A DNA stretch of 64,000 nt. Origin: Iodobacter fluviatilis (GTDB lineage: Bacteria > Pseudomonadota > Gammaproteobacteria > Burkholderiales > Chitinibacteraceae). Position numbers and translations under genes: made by a program. Below, piece by piece: positions 44,261 to 55,000 of this stretch. The DNA is taken from the NCBI RefSeq assembly GCF_900451195.1, contig NZ_UGHR01000003.1:248001-312000 (forward strand), read 5' to 3'. Position 1 is the first letter of the stretch. Every line of letters starts with the position of its first letter. The notes below the pieces were generated by a model. It worked only from the letters and a program-made list of their open reading frames with translations, was not told the origin of the DNA and searched no databases.

Positions 44261-44932
44261 ATGTGCGTAAACTACATTCCAATTCCTAAACGGCTGGTAC
44301 TCAGCCATTTTGCCGCGGCCGAACCGCAAGCTGACTGGCCTGATGAAGTCTGGCAGGACTACGCTGCGCCAATGATTGTGCATGGTCGGCAAGGGCGACA
44401 AGCCGTGGTGGCGAACTATGGCTTCTTGCCCAAAGTAAAACTTCCCCAAGGTGCACGCTACAGTACGATGAACGCACGTGCAGAAACGATTGGCCAAGTT
44501 AAGAGCTATCGATATGCATGGCAACGTAGTCAGCTTTGCCTCATACCAATGCAGGGATTTTTTGAACCATGTTACGAATCAGGCAAAGCAGTGCGGCATA
44601 AAATCAGCCTGTTGAATGATGTGCCGTTTGCTGTGGCTGGATTATGGCGCGCATGGGAAGAAGACAACGGGCGGCGCAGCTATTCGTTCACTCAAATTAC
44701 CATCAACGCCGATGAACATTCGCTGATGAAGCGAATGCACAAACCCGATGATGAAAAACGAAATCTGGTCATTATTTCTGAGGCCGATTACGACGCATGG
44801 CTGGGCTGCAAAAGCATTGAACTAGCGCGGACTTTTTTGAAAAACTATCCCGCACAATTAATGTGTGCAGCGGAACAAGCTGTGCCGAAAAAGCCATCGA
44901 AAAACTCAACACAGCAAAAATCTCTGTTTTGA
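44261..44932 (+). CDS. SRAP domain protein (HMCES/YedK), abasic-site DNA-protein crosslinker
   Basis: 223 residues. Met-Cys-Val start gives Cys2, the residue that crosslinks to abasic sites after Met removal. ARYSTMNARAE carries the conserved Asn, and MQGFFEPCYES (Glu) and RMHKPDDEKRN (family RMP/H motif) complete the SRAP signature. The family shields abasic sites in single-stranded DNA from mutagenic bypass. It is divergent from umuDC and probably co-induced by DNA damage. Confidence 0.92.
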   Translation: MCVNYIPIPKRLVLSHFAAAEPQADWPDEVWQDYAAPMIVHGRQGRQAVVANYGFLPKVKLPQGARYSTMNARAETIGQVKSYRYAWQRSQLCLIPMQGFFEPCYESGKAVRHKISLLNDVPFAVAGLWRAWEEDNGRRSYSFTQITINADEHSLMKRMHKPDDEKRNLVIISEADYDAWLGCKSIELARTFLKNYPAQLMCAAEQAVPKKPSKNSTQQKSLF

Positions 44933-45031
44933 GAAAATATGCAACTTAGGTGTAGTTTTACAATTTTAATAAAAATACGCATGCTGGTGAGAACATACCT
45001 TGGCCTTGCATTTTTATTTGGAGTGAAGACA

Positions 45032-45223
45032 ATGGTGTCGGCTAAAAAGTGGTACACCACAATTCAAGACGCTGCTGATGGTAGCGGCGACAGCATATTG
45101 CTCTTTCCGGATGAGCTATTGGAAGAAATGGGGTGGATCGAGGGGGACGTTCTTGATTTCCAGATCCAGGGCGATGGTTCAGTGCAAGTGCAAAAAATAG
45201 TGCCACCCTGCTCAGATAAATAA
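45032..45223 (+). CDS. small AbrB/SpoVT-like protein
   Basis: 63 residues from the ATG at 45032 (GGAG ~8 nt upstream; the upstream frame is not used). The sequence ILLFPDELLEEMGWIEGDVLDFQI has the 'P..L....W..GD.L' pattern of swapped-hairpin AbrB-type antitoxin domains. It precedes a Phd-like gene by 54 bp. Likely a DNA-binding antitoxin or regulator, without visible toxin. Confidence 0.55.
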   Translation: MVSAKKWYTTIQDAADGSGDSILLFPDELLEEMGWIEGDVLDFQIQGDGSVQVQKIVPPCSDK

Positions 45224-45277
45224 AGTCACCCTTAGACTGCCATTCCATTGGGTAGATATATGACGGAGGTGAATGCC

Positions 45278-45508
45278 ATGTCACAACGAGTTTCAAAATC
45301 TAAATTCAAGGCTCAGGCTTTAGAGTTTTTTCGGCTAATAGAGTCAAGCGGCGAGTCTGTGGTTATTACAGATCACGGAGTGCCAAAATTTGAGGTGCGC
45401 ACATTTCTCTTACAAACTAAAAAACCTTTGGATGTGCAGTATGGCTCTGTTTTACATTTTGATTACCCTACAAATCCTGTCGCAGAAAATGACTGGGAGA
45501 TAGCCTAG
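45278..45508 (+). CDS. Phd/YefM-like antitoxin
   Basis: 76 residues from the ATG at 45278, chosen for GGAGG ~8 nt upstream. SKSKFKAQALEFFRLIES, then ESVVITDHGVPKFEV, is the Phd/YefM N-terminal dimerisation and DNA-binding fold. The C-terminus is acidic, as expected for toxin neutralisation (ENDWEIA). No Doc- or RelE-like toxin follows: the next gene is convergent. It is therefore an orphan antitoxin, or partner of the AbrB-like protein. Confidence 0.75.
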   Translation: MSQRVSKSKFKAQALEFFRLIESSGESVVITDHGVPKFEVRTFLLQTKKPLDVQYGSVLHFDYPTNPVAENDWEIA

Positions 45509-45595
45509 TGATCAATTTATTTACCAGATGAATAAAGCATCCTTGTTTGGCAACCTGCCTCAAATGGGCAAAGTGTTAATTTTTAAAATACCTAT

Positions 45596-46318
45596 CTAAG
45601 AGCCATGCCATTCAGAAACCTCATACTTTTTCTGTGCCTTGCTATGGGGGTTTTTAATCTGTCGTAAAAAGCTACATTGCGGACACCAATGCCCCCTAAG
45701 AATCATGCCCGGATTAGCATCCCAGATATGGCCGCGATGGCATTGCCAGGTGATTTTCGTATTTGCATTCACATAGTGATCAGAGAGGCAACGTCCCTCG
45801 CGTGCTTTTGCCACATTTTGCATCGTTTCTAGAGAATGCCAGGAATCTTTCAAGCATTGCATACACCCTTTGCCAGCGATAACATCACCAGCACTTTTGA
45901 CGAGTTCATGGCCATTTTTGCAGCGCCACAGCATGGGGGCATTTCTGTTTTCATAATGCGTACTTAAGCACTGCCAGCCACGCTCCGCAGCCACTGCTTG
46001 TACCTTTTGCAAAGTATGCCGACCTCTGTCATAACAAACAGGACAAAAACCACCGCGCAATATAGTGCGGTCATACGACTCCCAGCGATGCCCTTTGCTA
46101 CAGCAAAAAGACAATTTAACGCTGCTATTTATGTACTCCTCAGAAAGGCATTCTCCACCCCATGCCTTTGCAACCGCTTGTAATACCCGCAAACATTGCA
46201 GCTTACCTTCAGGGCTTCGACGCTTACCAGTAGTAATGAGAATCCAGCTTTGGGCCGCTTCTTTGATGGCGGCAGGAAGGTTCTCAAACCGCAGTGAATG
46301 ATCTGATTTTCTTGGCAT
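45596..46318 (-). CDS. treble-clef/zinc-ribbon repeat protein
   Basis: 240 residues. Three to four tandem units of about 55 residues, each with a C-x-(K/R)-GH-x-W ... G-x-W/F-CP-x-C pattern: SFCCSKGHRWE..GGFCPVC, WRCKNGHELV..GKGCMQC and WQCHRGHIWD..GHWCPQC. Similar zinc-ribbon arrays occur in DUF4379-like proteins and in some predicted restriction-type nucleases. No catalytic motif is seen. The start lies beside a relic of the RHS gene, so it was probably joined here by recombination, and its ribosome site is weak. Confidence 0.6.
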   Translation of the reverse strand: MPRKSDHSLRFENLPAAIKEAAQSWILITTGKRRSPEGKLQCLRVLQAVAKAWGGECLSEEYINSSVKLSFCCSKGHRWESYDRTILRGGFCPVCYDRGRHTLQKVQAVAAERGWQCLSTHYENRNAPMLWRCKNGHELVKSAGDVIAGKGCMQCLKDSWHSLETMQNVAKAREGRCLSDHYVNANTKITWQCHRGHIWDANPGMILRGHWCPQCSFLRQIKNPHSKAQKKYEVSEWHGS

Positions 46319-46328
46319 ATTTTATGCA

Positions 46329-46391
46329 CTCGTCGGCGTATTCACGAATCGTTATGGATTTGGCATCTGAGCCGTTCCACTCGATATTCTG
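46329..46391 (-). repeat. RHS core fragment
   Basis: 63 bp nearly identical (about 6 mismatches) to the RHS gene near 50164-50226, encoding QNIEWNGSDAKSITIREYAD. It abuts the end of the broken DUF416-like gene exactly. It is a leftover from RHS recombination. Confidence 0.8.
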
Positions 46392-46985
46392 TTATCTAAT
46401 TGGACATGACGTAAATTTTTCCCTTAGACCTTTGAATGGCATTGATTCGATTAATGCGATACTGTTTTTTTGTAAGTTGATCTCTTCCTTTAATATTTCA
46501 GTATTTTTTAGTTCAATTGTTAGCTCTTCTGAATTTTCGTATATGTTGTCATCTCCAAACTTCAAGAGTGCCGAGTAAGATAGCAGATCATTGATTAGAA
46601 GACTGTCTGAAGATAGCTGGGATGTGTTATCTAAATTTCCGCTAATTATGAAGAATAGTAAATCAATAATTTATAGTAAAAAATCTGAACCTATGCCATA
46701 GCCGTTGCCGTACAAGCTAGTTATGTATTCAATGTTTTTATGCACAGCTTCATTGTCGATTTGAAAGTCTTTCTCGATAGTTATGCCCCAAATTTCTTCT
46801 ATTATTGTTTTAAGCCACTCAGATTCAGTACTCCGTGTTTTTTCGTAAAATTTGAAATGTCGTTCACAGCACATTAAATTAAACAAAAATATTTTTTCCC
46901 ATTCTTTAATTTTTAAAAACACAAGTCTAATCCGATTATCGTTAACAATATTCACGACATTTTTATTTAAACATTGAGAAATCAA
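46392..46985 (-). pseudogene. DUF416-like putative immunity gene, broken by one in-frame stop
   Basis: One frame of ~198 codons with a single internal TAA at 46671. The first part, LKIKEWEKIFLFNLMCCERHF, has the W-x(n)-CER pattern of DUF416 (YjaG) proteins, which are ~190 residues; the part after the stop (SSDSLLINDLLSYSALLKFG) restores the expected length. The only start is a TTG at 46985, overlapping the upstream immunity gene. It looks like the immunity gene of an earlier RHS toxin, now decaying. Confidence 0.6.
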
Positions 46986-47481
46986 TAAATCTTATTTTTA
47001 ACTTAGAATCCGAACAAAGCTTACGAAAGCGCTCAGTAACAAAGTAAAACTGCTCATTTTCAGAATCTCTAATAATAAAATCATTTTCGCTGGGTATAAA
47101 TTCATTCCTAACTTTAATTGCGTACTCTCCCTCTCTTACAAAAACAGGCTTAAAATTTAAAATTCTTCCAGCAAATGCTTTTACAAATATACCATTAATG
47201 AATATTTCACAAGGCACAAAATCAATATCGTTCGTGCATGCTTCAATAACTTCTTTTGCGTGACAAGAAAAAACAGGAAATGGCATTGTTGGCTGAAAAA
47301 AATCGTAATCTTCAATGTTTGTTAAATTAAAAAATTCTTGGGCTTTTAGCTTTAAACATACTCCCTTCTGAAATTTACTAACATTAAGTCCCAAAACGAA
47401 ATATTTCAATATGTCGCCATTTTGATCTTTCAGATCAAGCAAAGATCTCTCAGTTTTACTGGTATTTTGCATTGTAAACAT
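46963..47481 (-). CDS. candidate immunity protein for the RHS toxin
   Basis: 172 residues, not recognised by family; AT-rich, soluble, no TM. AAAGGA lies ~6 nt before the ATG, inside the end of the RHS gene, so translation is coupled. Position directly after a polymorphic RHS toxin and small size are the usual signs of a cognate immunity gene. It would bind and block the AHH nuclease domain. Confidence 0.65.
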   Translation of the reverse strand: MFTMQNTSKTERSLLDLKDQNGDILKYFVLGLNVSKFQKGVCLKLKAQEFFNLTNIEDYDFFQPTMPFPVFSCHAKEVIEACTNDIDFVPCEIFINGIFVKAFAGRILNFKPVFVREGEYAIKVRNEFIPSENDFIIRDSENEQFYFVTERFRKLCSDSKLKIRFIDFSMFK

Positions 47482-47482
47482 A

Positions 47483-50400
47483 TTATTTTCCTTTAGTTCC
47501 CTTTTGAACTTTTGCTGAAGCGCAGGTCAGTTTTCCTGAATTCAAATCTGCTCTGAGCGTTTTCTGGAGTTCAGATATCTCTTTTTGTGTCCTTACCTTA
47601 TCCCACCCTTCACGAGTAGCTTTAATATTTATAGCATCCAATTTACCAGCAACCATCCGATTATATGCAGCATGCTCTGCCGTCCACCCGCGATGGTAAC
47701 CCTTCTTATTTGAATCAATACCTTCGCACACTGGCATATACATCATATTCCCAGCCGCGTTTACGTCCATTCCTGCTTTATCAAAAATAGAATGATCTTT
47801 TAAAGAGTATGGGATTATATGTTGTCGTTGATACCCTTGTTTAGTCGGCATCCAACTTGGAAAACGATCTAGCCCATATGGGTCAATCCACTCAACTGGA
47901 TTAGGCGCATAAGCATGCGTATTAAATCCCCCCAATAGCCCAATCGGATCGCTGCTAATAAACCGCCCAATCTCCGGATCGTAATAGCGGTGGCGGTTGT
48001 AGTGCAAGCCGGATTCTTCGTCGAAGTATTGGCCTTGGAAGCGGATTGGATTGTTGATGCCCGCTGTCTTTGCGGCTTCGCTGATGACGACCTGCGCTTC
48101 ACCCCACGCTTTATATTCCGCGCTCCATGCGATTTCGCCGTTTTCATCGCTCAGTGTTTGTGGCGTGCCGAGATGATCTACGTGGTAGTAGGCGGTGTGG
48201 CTGCTTTCGCCTTTTTCTACGATCTGCGCCAGCGGCACAAAGCTATTGGGCTCGAACAGATAATGCCGGGTGTGTTCGGCGGTTTTTTCCAGGGCAATAA
48301 CGTCGCCGTCCCAAATAAATTCTGTTCTGCCTTGGGCGTTTTCTTTGCCGATGCGGCGGCCGAATACGTCGTAGAAGTATTTGGTTTCGCCTGCCGCGCT
48401 GCTGATTTTACTCAGGCGGTTAAAGCCATCCCAGCTGAATTTGGTGATCTGCTCGCCTTGCTGCTTTTCAATCAGATTGCTGCGGGCGTCGTATTTATAA
48501 TGGGTTCCGGCGTATTGCTTGAGCAGGTTACCGAGCACAGCGGGTACTGCAAGGCTGTTGGCGGTGGCTTGTTGGTTTGCCCCGACCAGATTACTTGCCG
48601 GATCAAAGGCAAAGCTTTCATGGCCGAGGCGGCTGTTGGCGGCGATAAGGCGGCCCACTGGGTCGTACTGGTAGCTGATCTGGCCGCTGCGGCTGTCGCT
48701 AATGCCCAGTAGCTGGCCGACTGGATCGTATTTGTAGCTGCGGTGGCTGCTGGTTTTACCGCTGAGTGTTTGTTGGGTAATGCGGCCCATTTTGTCGAAA
48801 TGGGTGTGGGCAGTCAGCTGATTGCCCAGCGTGCGCTGAGTTTCACGGTGCAAATCGTCACGTTCGAAGCTAGCGATTTCTTGTTTATTCCACAGCATGC
48901 CGTGCACATGGCCACTGCCGTAAATCAGCCAATCGGTGCGCTGGCCATCGGGGCGGATGCTGGCGATGCGGTTGCCCAGTTCGTCGTATTCGTGTTGCCA
49001 GTTGTACTGCTGTTGTTGGCCGAATAGCTTGTATTCGTGGCGCTCTGTGATGAGATTACCGACGGCATCAAAGCCAAAATGGCATTCGCTGTTTTGGTTT
49101 TTGGCGGCGTAAATCCGCCCTAATACGTCGTATCTAAAGCGCTCGCTGCTTTGGCCACTCTGCCTTGCGGTTAAGCGTCCGGTTTCATCATAGGCAAGGG
49201 TGGTGATTTTTCCAGCTTCGTCGATTTGCTGCAGTCGGCCCGTTGCTGCTTCGTATTGGTAGCGGGTGCGTTTATTGCCGAAGTCGGTTTCTTCTTGCAG
49301 GCGGCTGGCGGCATCGTAAGTAAAACGATAAGCCTCGTTATTTTCATTAATCAGGCTGAGCAGGCGGCCCAGCTTATCGTATTGGTAATTCAGCGTTTGA
49401 TTGGCGGCATCTTTGCGGCTACTGACGCGGCCTGCGCGGTCGTAATCAAACTGAGTTTTAGCTTGTAGCGCGTCGGTGTGGCTGAGTAAGCGGCCTTCGG
49501 CATCGTATTGCAGCAGGCTGTGCGTGCCGTCAGGATTGACGACTTTCGCCAGCTGGCCATCGCTACCGTAGTGATATTGGCAGGCATTGCCTGCGGCATC
49601 TTGCGCCACAATCAGGCGGCCACGGGCATCGTATTGCCACAGGTTGGTTTTGCCAGAGCAATCGGTATAGCTGCTGAGCTGGCCATTGGGCAGATAGGCG
49701 AGTTTTTTACTGCCGCCTTTGGCATCTTTAATGGCGACTGGCAGACCCTGAGGGTTATAGCTGTATTGGGTGCTATGGCCCAGCGGATCGGTTTCTTTGG
49801 TGAGATTGCCCTGGGCATCGTATTCGCGCACCCATTCATGACCGGTAGGGTCGGTAATGCGGATTAGCTGGTCTTTATCGTCGTAGGCCATCAACACCCG
49901 CGTTTGATCCGGGCGGATATGCTCGATCAGGTTGTCTTTGTCGTCATAGATAAAGCTTTCTGCTGTGCCATCGGGATGGATGTGTTTGGTCAGGTTTTTA
50001 GCTTCATCCCTGAAGGCCCATTCTTCTTTGCCATCGGGGTAAACCGTGCGATACACATAGCCGTCGATATCGAAGTAATAGTAAGTCTCTTGCGCCAGCG
50101 CATCGGTGGTGATGGTCAGGCGCAGATCAGGCACATATTCGAGCTGGATACTGTTGCTGCCATCGTCGGCGTATTCACGAATCGCTTTGGATTTGGCGTC
50201 TGTGCCATCCCACTCGATATTCTGGCCCCGGCCAGTGCGGTCGGTGTAGCGAGTAATCAGGTGGTGTTGGTATTGGTACTGCCAGCGCTGCTGGTCTTCG
50301 TCGCTGGCGCTAATCAAATCGCCCGCATCGTTGTACTGATAGCTGGCGAGTTGACGAGGGGGCGTGCTGGCTAAGCTAATGCTGCTGATTCTGTTGTGCG

Positions 50401-51979
50401 CATCGTATTGCAACAACGCCCAAGGCGATTCGCCATTTCTCAGGCGGCTCAGGCGGCCCTGAATATCATAATCCAGCACAATTTCATTACCAGCCCGGTC
50501 GCGCAGCATGGCCAGTAAATAGCTTTCGCCATGACGCTCAAAAATCTCAAGCAGCTCATGGCCATGCGCCACGGTGAGCAGTTTGTCGCTCAGCTGGCTG
50601 AGGGTTTGGCCTTCGCTGCGGTCTTGGTGGTGTTCGCCCACTTTTAAGCGAGGATAAGGGGTTTCGCGTCCCTGATCGTCGATATACACCATGCCATCTT
50701 CGCTTAGATCAAAGCGGGTGTGGAATGGCGTCAGCCAGCGTGCGCCTTGGCTGCTTTGGTCAAAACGCGCTAAGCGGGAGTTATAAGTACGGGCCCAAAC
50801 TATAGGCATCACGCCTTCTAATACAAAATCAGTGTGGCTGAAGCTTTCTTCACCAAGGGCAAAGCCAATCGAATTGTCGGTGCCACCAGTAATCGGGCAG
50901 CTTTTGCAGCTATTGGGGGCTTTTTCTGCTTTTTTAAGCTTGCGGGATTTTTCAAACTGCTGTTGGGAGACGCGGTATTTGGCTTCAGACTTCACCCCCG
51001 GCGTGGCGGAGCCATGAGTTTTATTGGTTTTTTTATGCGCCAGACGTTCTAACAAGGTTTTGAGCAGCTGGGCAATGCTGCCTTGTACTTTGTCATCGCC
51101 CAGATCTTTCATCTTTGCTTTCACCAGCGGTGAAATTTTACGTTGTAAGTGATCTGCTGCTTGCATTAGCCATTCTTTTTGCTCCGTAGCGAGCGCCAGT
51201 TGGCTAATGGTATTGATGACCACATTTCTGGCGCTGGCATGGATCTCCAACAGGGCATGGAAGATACTGGTCTTGGTGGCCTTGGCATCGCGGAAATTAG
51301 TGCCTTTGTTGTAAGCAATCCCCGCTGGAACAGCACGATAATTGCTATCTAGCTTTCCACTCGCTAGTTGCGTGAGAAATAAAGCAAACTGATCAATCAG
51401 GCCAATGATAAACGTCGCCACGCTTTCCATAATTGGCTTAATGGCTTTGCTCAGATCTTGAACCGCTGTTTCTACGGTGGCCGCCACCCGCTGGTCAGCC
51501 ATGATATGGCTGATAATGACTTCAACCACGGCAGAAGCCACTGCGCCTTTATTGGCAACCACGGATTGCTTCACGACGGCAATCACTGGGCGCAAAGTCA
51601 TACGCAGCGGCGCCAAGCCCGGTGGCAGCGGAATCACGCCTATCGTATCTACCCCAATGCCAAACCAATCCATCAGGCCGGGTTCTTCTTGCTTTTGCGT
51701 TAACTCATACAAGCCAATAATCACATCGCTGGCCGCAATCAGATTGCCCACTACGGGAATGCCCGCCAAAACCATTTGCAAATCATTCAGCGATAACTTG
51801 CCGCCCGTTAGCTCCTGAATCCACTTATCAAACTCCCCAACATTGCTTTGCACATCTTTAGACAATTGCGCATCCAGCGGCACCAGCGCGTATTGCTTCA
51901 TCACATCGCGCACTAGCTCGCCGCGCTCGGTGTATTCGCCCTTGGTTTCTGCGGGGGTAGGATTAAGGTATGTGCCCAT
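47483..51979 (-). CDS. rhs: RHS-repeat effector with C-terminal AHH-type nuclease toxin
   Basis: 1498 residues. N-terminal ~340 residues with hydrophobic helices (LAGIPVVGNLIAASDVIIGL) that probably cross a target membrane or bind a chaperone; a DUF6531 entry (CKSCPITGG); ~900 residues of YD repeats; the RHS core end DPIGLLGGFNTHAYAPNPVEWIDPYGL; and a ~125-residue toxin. The toxin has RQHIIPYSLKD, AGMDVNAAGNMMYMP and YHRGWTAEHAAYN, the HNH/AHH nuclease pattern, so it should cut nucleic acids. No PAAR domain. The adjacent VgrG implies delivery by a type VI secretion system encoded elsewhere. Composition drops sharply at the toxin, as in other polymorphic toxins. Confidence 0.92.
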   Translation of the reverse strand: MGTYLNPTPAETKGEYTERGELVRDVMKQYALVPLDAQLSKDVQSNVGEFDKWIQELTGGKLSLNDLQMVLAGIPVVGNLIAASDVIIGLYELTQKQEEPGLMDWFGIGVDTIGVIPLPPGLAPLRMTLRPVIAVVKQSVVANKGAVASAVVEVIISHIMADQRVAATVETAVQDLSKAIKPIMESVATFIIGLIDQFALFLTQLASGKLDSNYRAVPAGIAYNKGTNFRDAKATKTSIFHALLEIHASARNVVINTISQLALATEQKEWLMQAADHLQRKISPLVKAKMKDLGDDKVQGSIAQLLKTLLERLAHKKTNKTHGSATPGVKSEAKYRVSQQQFEKSRKLKKAEKAPNSCKSCPITGGTDNSIGFALGEESFSHTDFVLEGVMPIVWARTYNSRLARFDQSSQGARWLTPFHTRFDLSEDGMVYIDDQGRETPYPRLKVGEHHQDRSEGQTLSQLSDKLLTVAHGHELLEIFERHGESYLLAMLRDRAGNEIVLDYDIQGRLSRLRNGESPWALLQYDAHNRISSISLASTPPRQLASYQYNDAGDLISASDEDQQRWQYQYQHHLITRYTDRTGRGQNIEWDGTDAKSKAIREYADDGSNSIQLEYVPDLRLTITTDALAQETYYYFDIDGYVYRTVYPDGKEEWAFRDEAKNLTKHIHPDGTAESFIYDDKDNLIEHIRPDQTRVLMAYDDKDQLIRITDPTGHEWVREYDAQGNLTKETDPLGHSTQYSYNPQGLPVAIKDAKGGSKKLAYLPNGQLSSYTDCSGKTNLWQYDARGRLIVAQDAAGNACQYHYGSDGQLAKVVNPDGTHSLLQYDAEGRLLSHTDALQAKTQFDYDRAGRVSSRKDAANQTLNYQYDKLGRLLSLINENNEAYRFTYDAASRLQEETDFGNKRTRYQYEAATGRLQQIDEAGKITTLAYDETGRLTARQSGQSSERFRYDVLGRIYAAKNQNSECHFGFDAVGNLITERHEYKLFGQQQQYNWQHEYDELGNRIASIRPDGQRTDWLIYGSGHVHGMLWNKQEIASFERDDLHRETQRTLGNQLTAHTHFDKMGRITQQTLSGKTSSHRSYKYDPVGQLLGISDSRSGQISYQYDPVGRLIAANSRLGHESFAFDPASNLVGANQQATANSLAVPAVLGNLLKQYAGTHYKYDARSNLIEKQQGEQITKFSWDGFNRLSKISSAAGETKYFYDVFGRRIGKENAQGRTEFIWDGDVIALEKTAEHTRHYLFEPNSFVPLAQIVEKGESSHTAYYHVDHLGTPQTLSDENGEIAWSAEYKAWGEAQVVISEAAKTAGINNPIRFQGQYFDEESGLHYNRHRYYDPEIGRFISSDPIGLLGGFNTHAYAPNPVEWIDPYGLDRFPSWMPTKQGYQRQHIIPYSLKDHSIFDKAGMDVNAAGNMMYMPVCEGIDSNKKGYHRGWTAEHAAYNRMVAGKLDAINIKATREGWDKVRTQKEISELQKTLRADLNSGKLTCASAKVQKGTKGK

Positions 51980-52058
51980 ATTTTATTCAGCAATATTAAG
52001 CCTGGGTATGAAGCCAGGTGGGGTTATAGGAGAGACGATGCTTATTGGGTGGTCAGGC

Positions 52059-55000
52059 TCAAAGAATTTTATTTCTGGCTTGATCGAGTAAGGCCTGCGC
52101 TTGTTCCGCTTTGGCCTGTACTTGTTTCAGCTGATCCAGCCCCTGCTGGGCCTGAGCCTGCACTTGCTGAACTTGTGCTAAGCCTTGCTCTGCCTGCCCG
52201 AGTAGTGCTTTGGCGGGGGCAAGTTGTTCAGCGATCATTGGAGCCACAGATTGAGTCGCTAGCTGAGCTGCTTTAGCCTTGGCCGCAGGGATTAATCCTT
52301 CGAGCTGGCTTAAGGCTTGCGCCTCCTCGACTATCTTATTGGCCGCTAATGGCGCTTGGGGCCATTTAGGAATATCGAATTTACGTTCCTGATTTTTAGG
52401 TGCTCGCGGGTCAGCCTGAAAGGCAACGCTGATTGCGCCCATTGGTAAGCCACTCACCAGTGCTTTGCCCTCCGCATCCAGCGCCCCTTCATGCTTATTT
52501 CCATTCAAGTCCAGCAGGGTGTACTTGCCGCTTTTAATCCCTTCCCTATTTTCATAGAAATGATGGAGCTGAATATCACCAACGGCAGGTGCCTTGCCTG
52601 CAAATGCGGGCAAAGGCGGGTTTAAACTTGCAGGCCCGCCCCAATCATGGCTGCCCCCCTTAATGCTCACTTTGCCCGGGGCATGCAGCTCGATTTTGCC
52701 GTCTTTGATACGGATATAAGCGCCACCGGCGGTGAGTAGGATTTCTTGTTTGGCGTTGAAGAGGCCCTTGCCTTTGATCGCGGTGAACCTAGCGTTTTTG
52801 TCGGCGGTGATTTCGATGTCGTCGCTTTGGGCCTGCATTTGCAGCTGGCCTTTGGCGGCAATCAGCTTCATGGTGATTTTGTCTTTGATACCGCCGGTAA
52901 ACAGGCTGATGTGCTGGCCGACGTTATGAATCCAGCGGCGGCCGGTGCTTTGGTTGCTGTCTCTTTGGGCGACATGGTCCAAGTTGCTGCCTGCGCTGAG
53001 GGTCTGGCTTTGCGGGGTGGTGATGGCTACGCCGTCGGTCCCGTGCAGCAGGATGATTTTTTGCAGGCCAGCTTGTTCTTTTGATTTAGTTTTGCCGTCT
53101 TTATCCGTGTTTGACCCCGCTTCAAAGCTTTTGCTGGCGTGCACGTGGTGGTAAAGGTGGCCGTGGCTGGCTTTGTCGCCGGGGCTGTTGTCGGGTTTAA
53201 CAGTTTGATCATCGTCGCCAGTTTCGATGGTGTCGGCGAGTTGTTTGGTGGCGTATTCGCCGAGGTTTTTTGCGGTGTCTAAAGCGGATTCCAGCTGGCT
53301 TTGCACGGGGCTGCGGTCGAGCTGTTTGCCGGATGCGCCACCTTTGGCTTCGGTGCTGATGAGTAAGCCGCTGGCGCGAATGGCACCTTGTTTGTCGGTG
53401 CGCAGCTCAAAGCCTTCGCCGCGTGGTTCGCCTTTGCCGTCGGTACGTGGGTGGATCAGATAGCCCATATTGAGCTGGGTTTTACCATGCTCGCTGGATA
53501 GCTTGGTACGCACTTCGCCCTTAGTGTCATCAAACAGCAGCTCGCCGTATTGGCCGCCTTCAAATTCTTTACTCTTAATGCCTGATAGGGTTTTATTGGC
53601 GGGTAAAGCGCCTGCGCCGCTGAATGTCGGCACCGGGTGGCTGCCGTTATAGACCACGGCGGTGACGATAGGGCGGTCGATATCGCCTTCGATAAAATCG
53701 ACTAAAACTTCCTGCCCAATGCGCGGAATAAACTGGTGGCCAAAGCCTGCGCCCGCACTCGGCATAGATACACGTATCCAGCAGGATGATTTGTCATCCA
53801 GGTTTGCGCCAAACTCTGGGTGCTCTGCGGCACGCTGCCAGTGGAACTGCACCTTAATCCGGCCTTGCTCGTCGGTATGGACTTCTGATCCGGCGGGCCC
53901 CACTACGGTGGCGGTTTGTACGCCAAAGCTTTTGGGCTTGCTCAGTGCTTCATGAGCAAAGCGCGGGGTAATCGGCTGGCCGCGTCTTTGGGCGGTGAAA
54001 TCGGCCTGGTAAGGAGGATTCGCGGTTGAAACCGCTCCTACCAGCAGGCTGGGGGAAACTTGCAGTAGTTGCTGGGTTAGATCCACCGGCAGATTATTCT
54101 GCGCGGTGAACTTTAGCTCGGTAATGGCAAATTCCCTTTGCTCGGCGCTATCCCATTCATGGGCGGGGTGGTCTTCTAATCTAAACCACTGCCCAGCTTG
54201 CAGGCTGCGTAAAGTACCAGAGCCGGTGAAGGATTTCTTTTGCGCGTCCAAAGCCTGCTGACGCAAGTTAGCGTAGTGGCTTAGGCCTTCTGCATCGCTG
54301 GCGTAATAGTGGGTCTGGGCATCGTAATCTTCAAAACTTGTCTGGATTTGCTGCCCGCCATCGCCCTGATCCACCGCACTATGATCGGCGGTGTGGCTGG
54401 TGTTGGCGGCTTTATAGTTAAAGCTGGCGAGCGATACCGAGCCGCTGCCAACCTGACGCTGGCTATTCCACTCGGTAAGTGAATCGCTCTCTTCAGTTGC
54501 ATCGGCGCGGTGAAAACGCACCTGGCTGTCTTGTGCCTCGGGTAAGGCAAAGGCATCGTCAAAGACGACAAGCTGCACTTGGGGATTGTCACCCGGCAGA
54601 TGAGCAAAGCGCCACGCTAAGCCTTCCTCTTGCATCAGCCTCACTAAAAAGTCGTAATCTGACTCGCGGTATTGCAGGCAATAAGAGCGCGGGCCGTGTG
54701 TGCCGGATAATTTGAAATCCAGCGTTTGCACAGATGCAAACACAGGGTTTTTAGCCTGATGCTCGGCCAAAACCTGCTTCACGAGATCCGGCACGGATAA
54801 ATCCTGGAACACGCGGGAAGTGCGGCGGTAACGGAGTAAAGCAAACGGTGGCTCTACCGTCAGCGCGTACTTTGCAAAGCCCCCATCAGATCCCAGCAAC
54901 TGCGCTTGGGATATCACGCCACAGCGCTCAATCTCGCTGCCATTGGCATCAGCCACCGATAAAACCACCGGCAGGCCCAGTAAAGATTTAAGCTCAAGCA

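Noticed and set aside
47990..51818. Several long plus-strand reading frames (for example 240 and 156 codons) opposite the RHS gene
   Set aside because: They are antisense to a clear RHS coding frame; low-complexity Ala/Val/Phe composition reflects its codon use, and there are no ribosome sites or family motifs.
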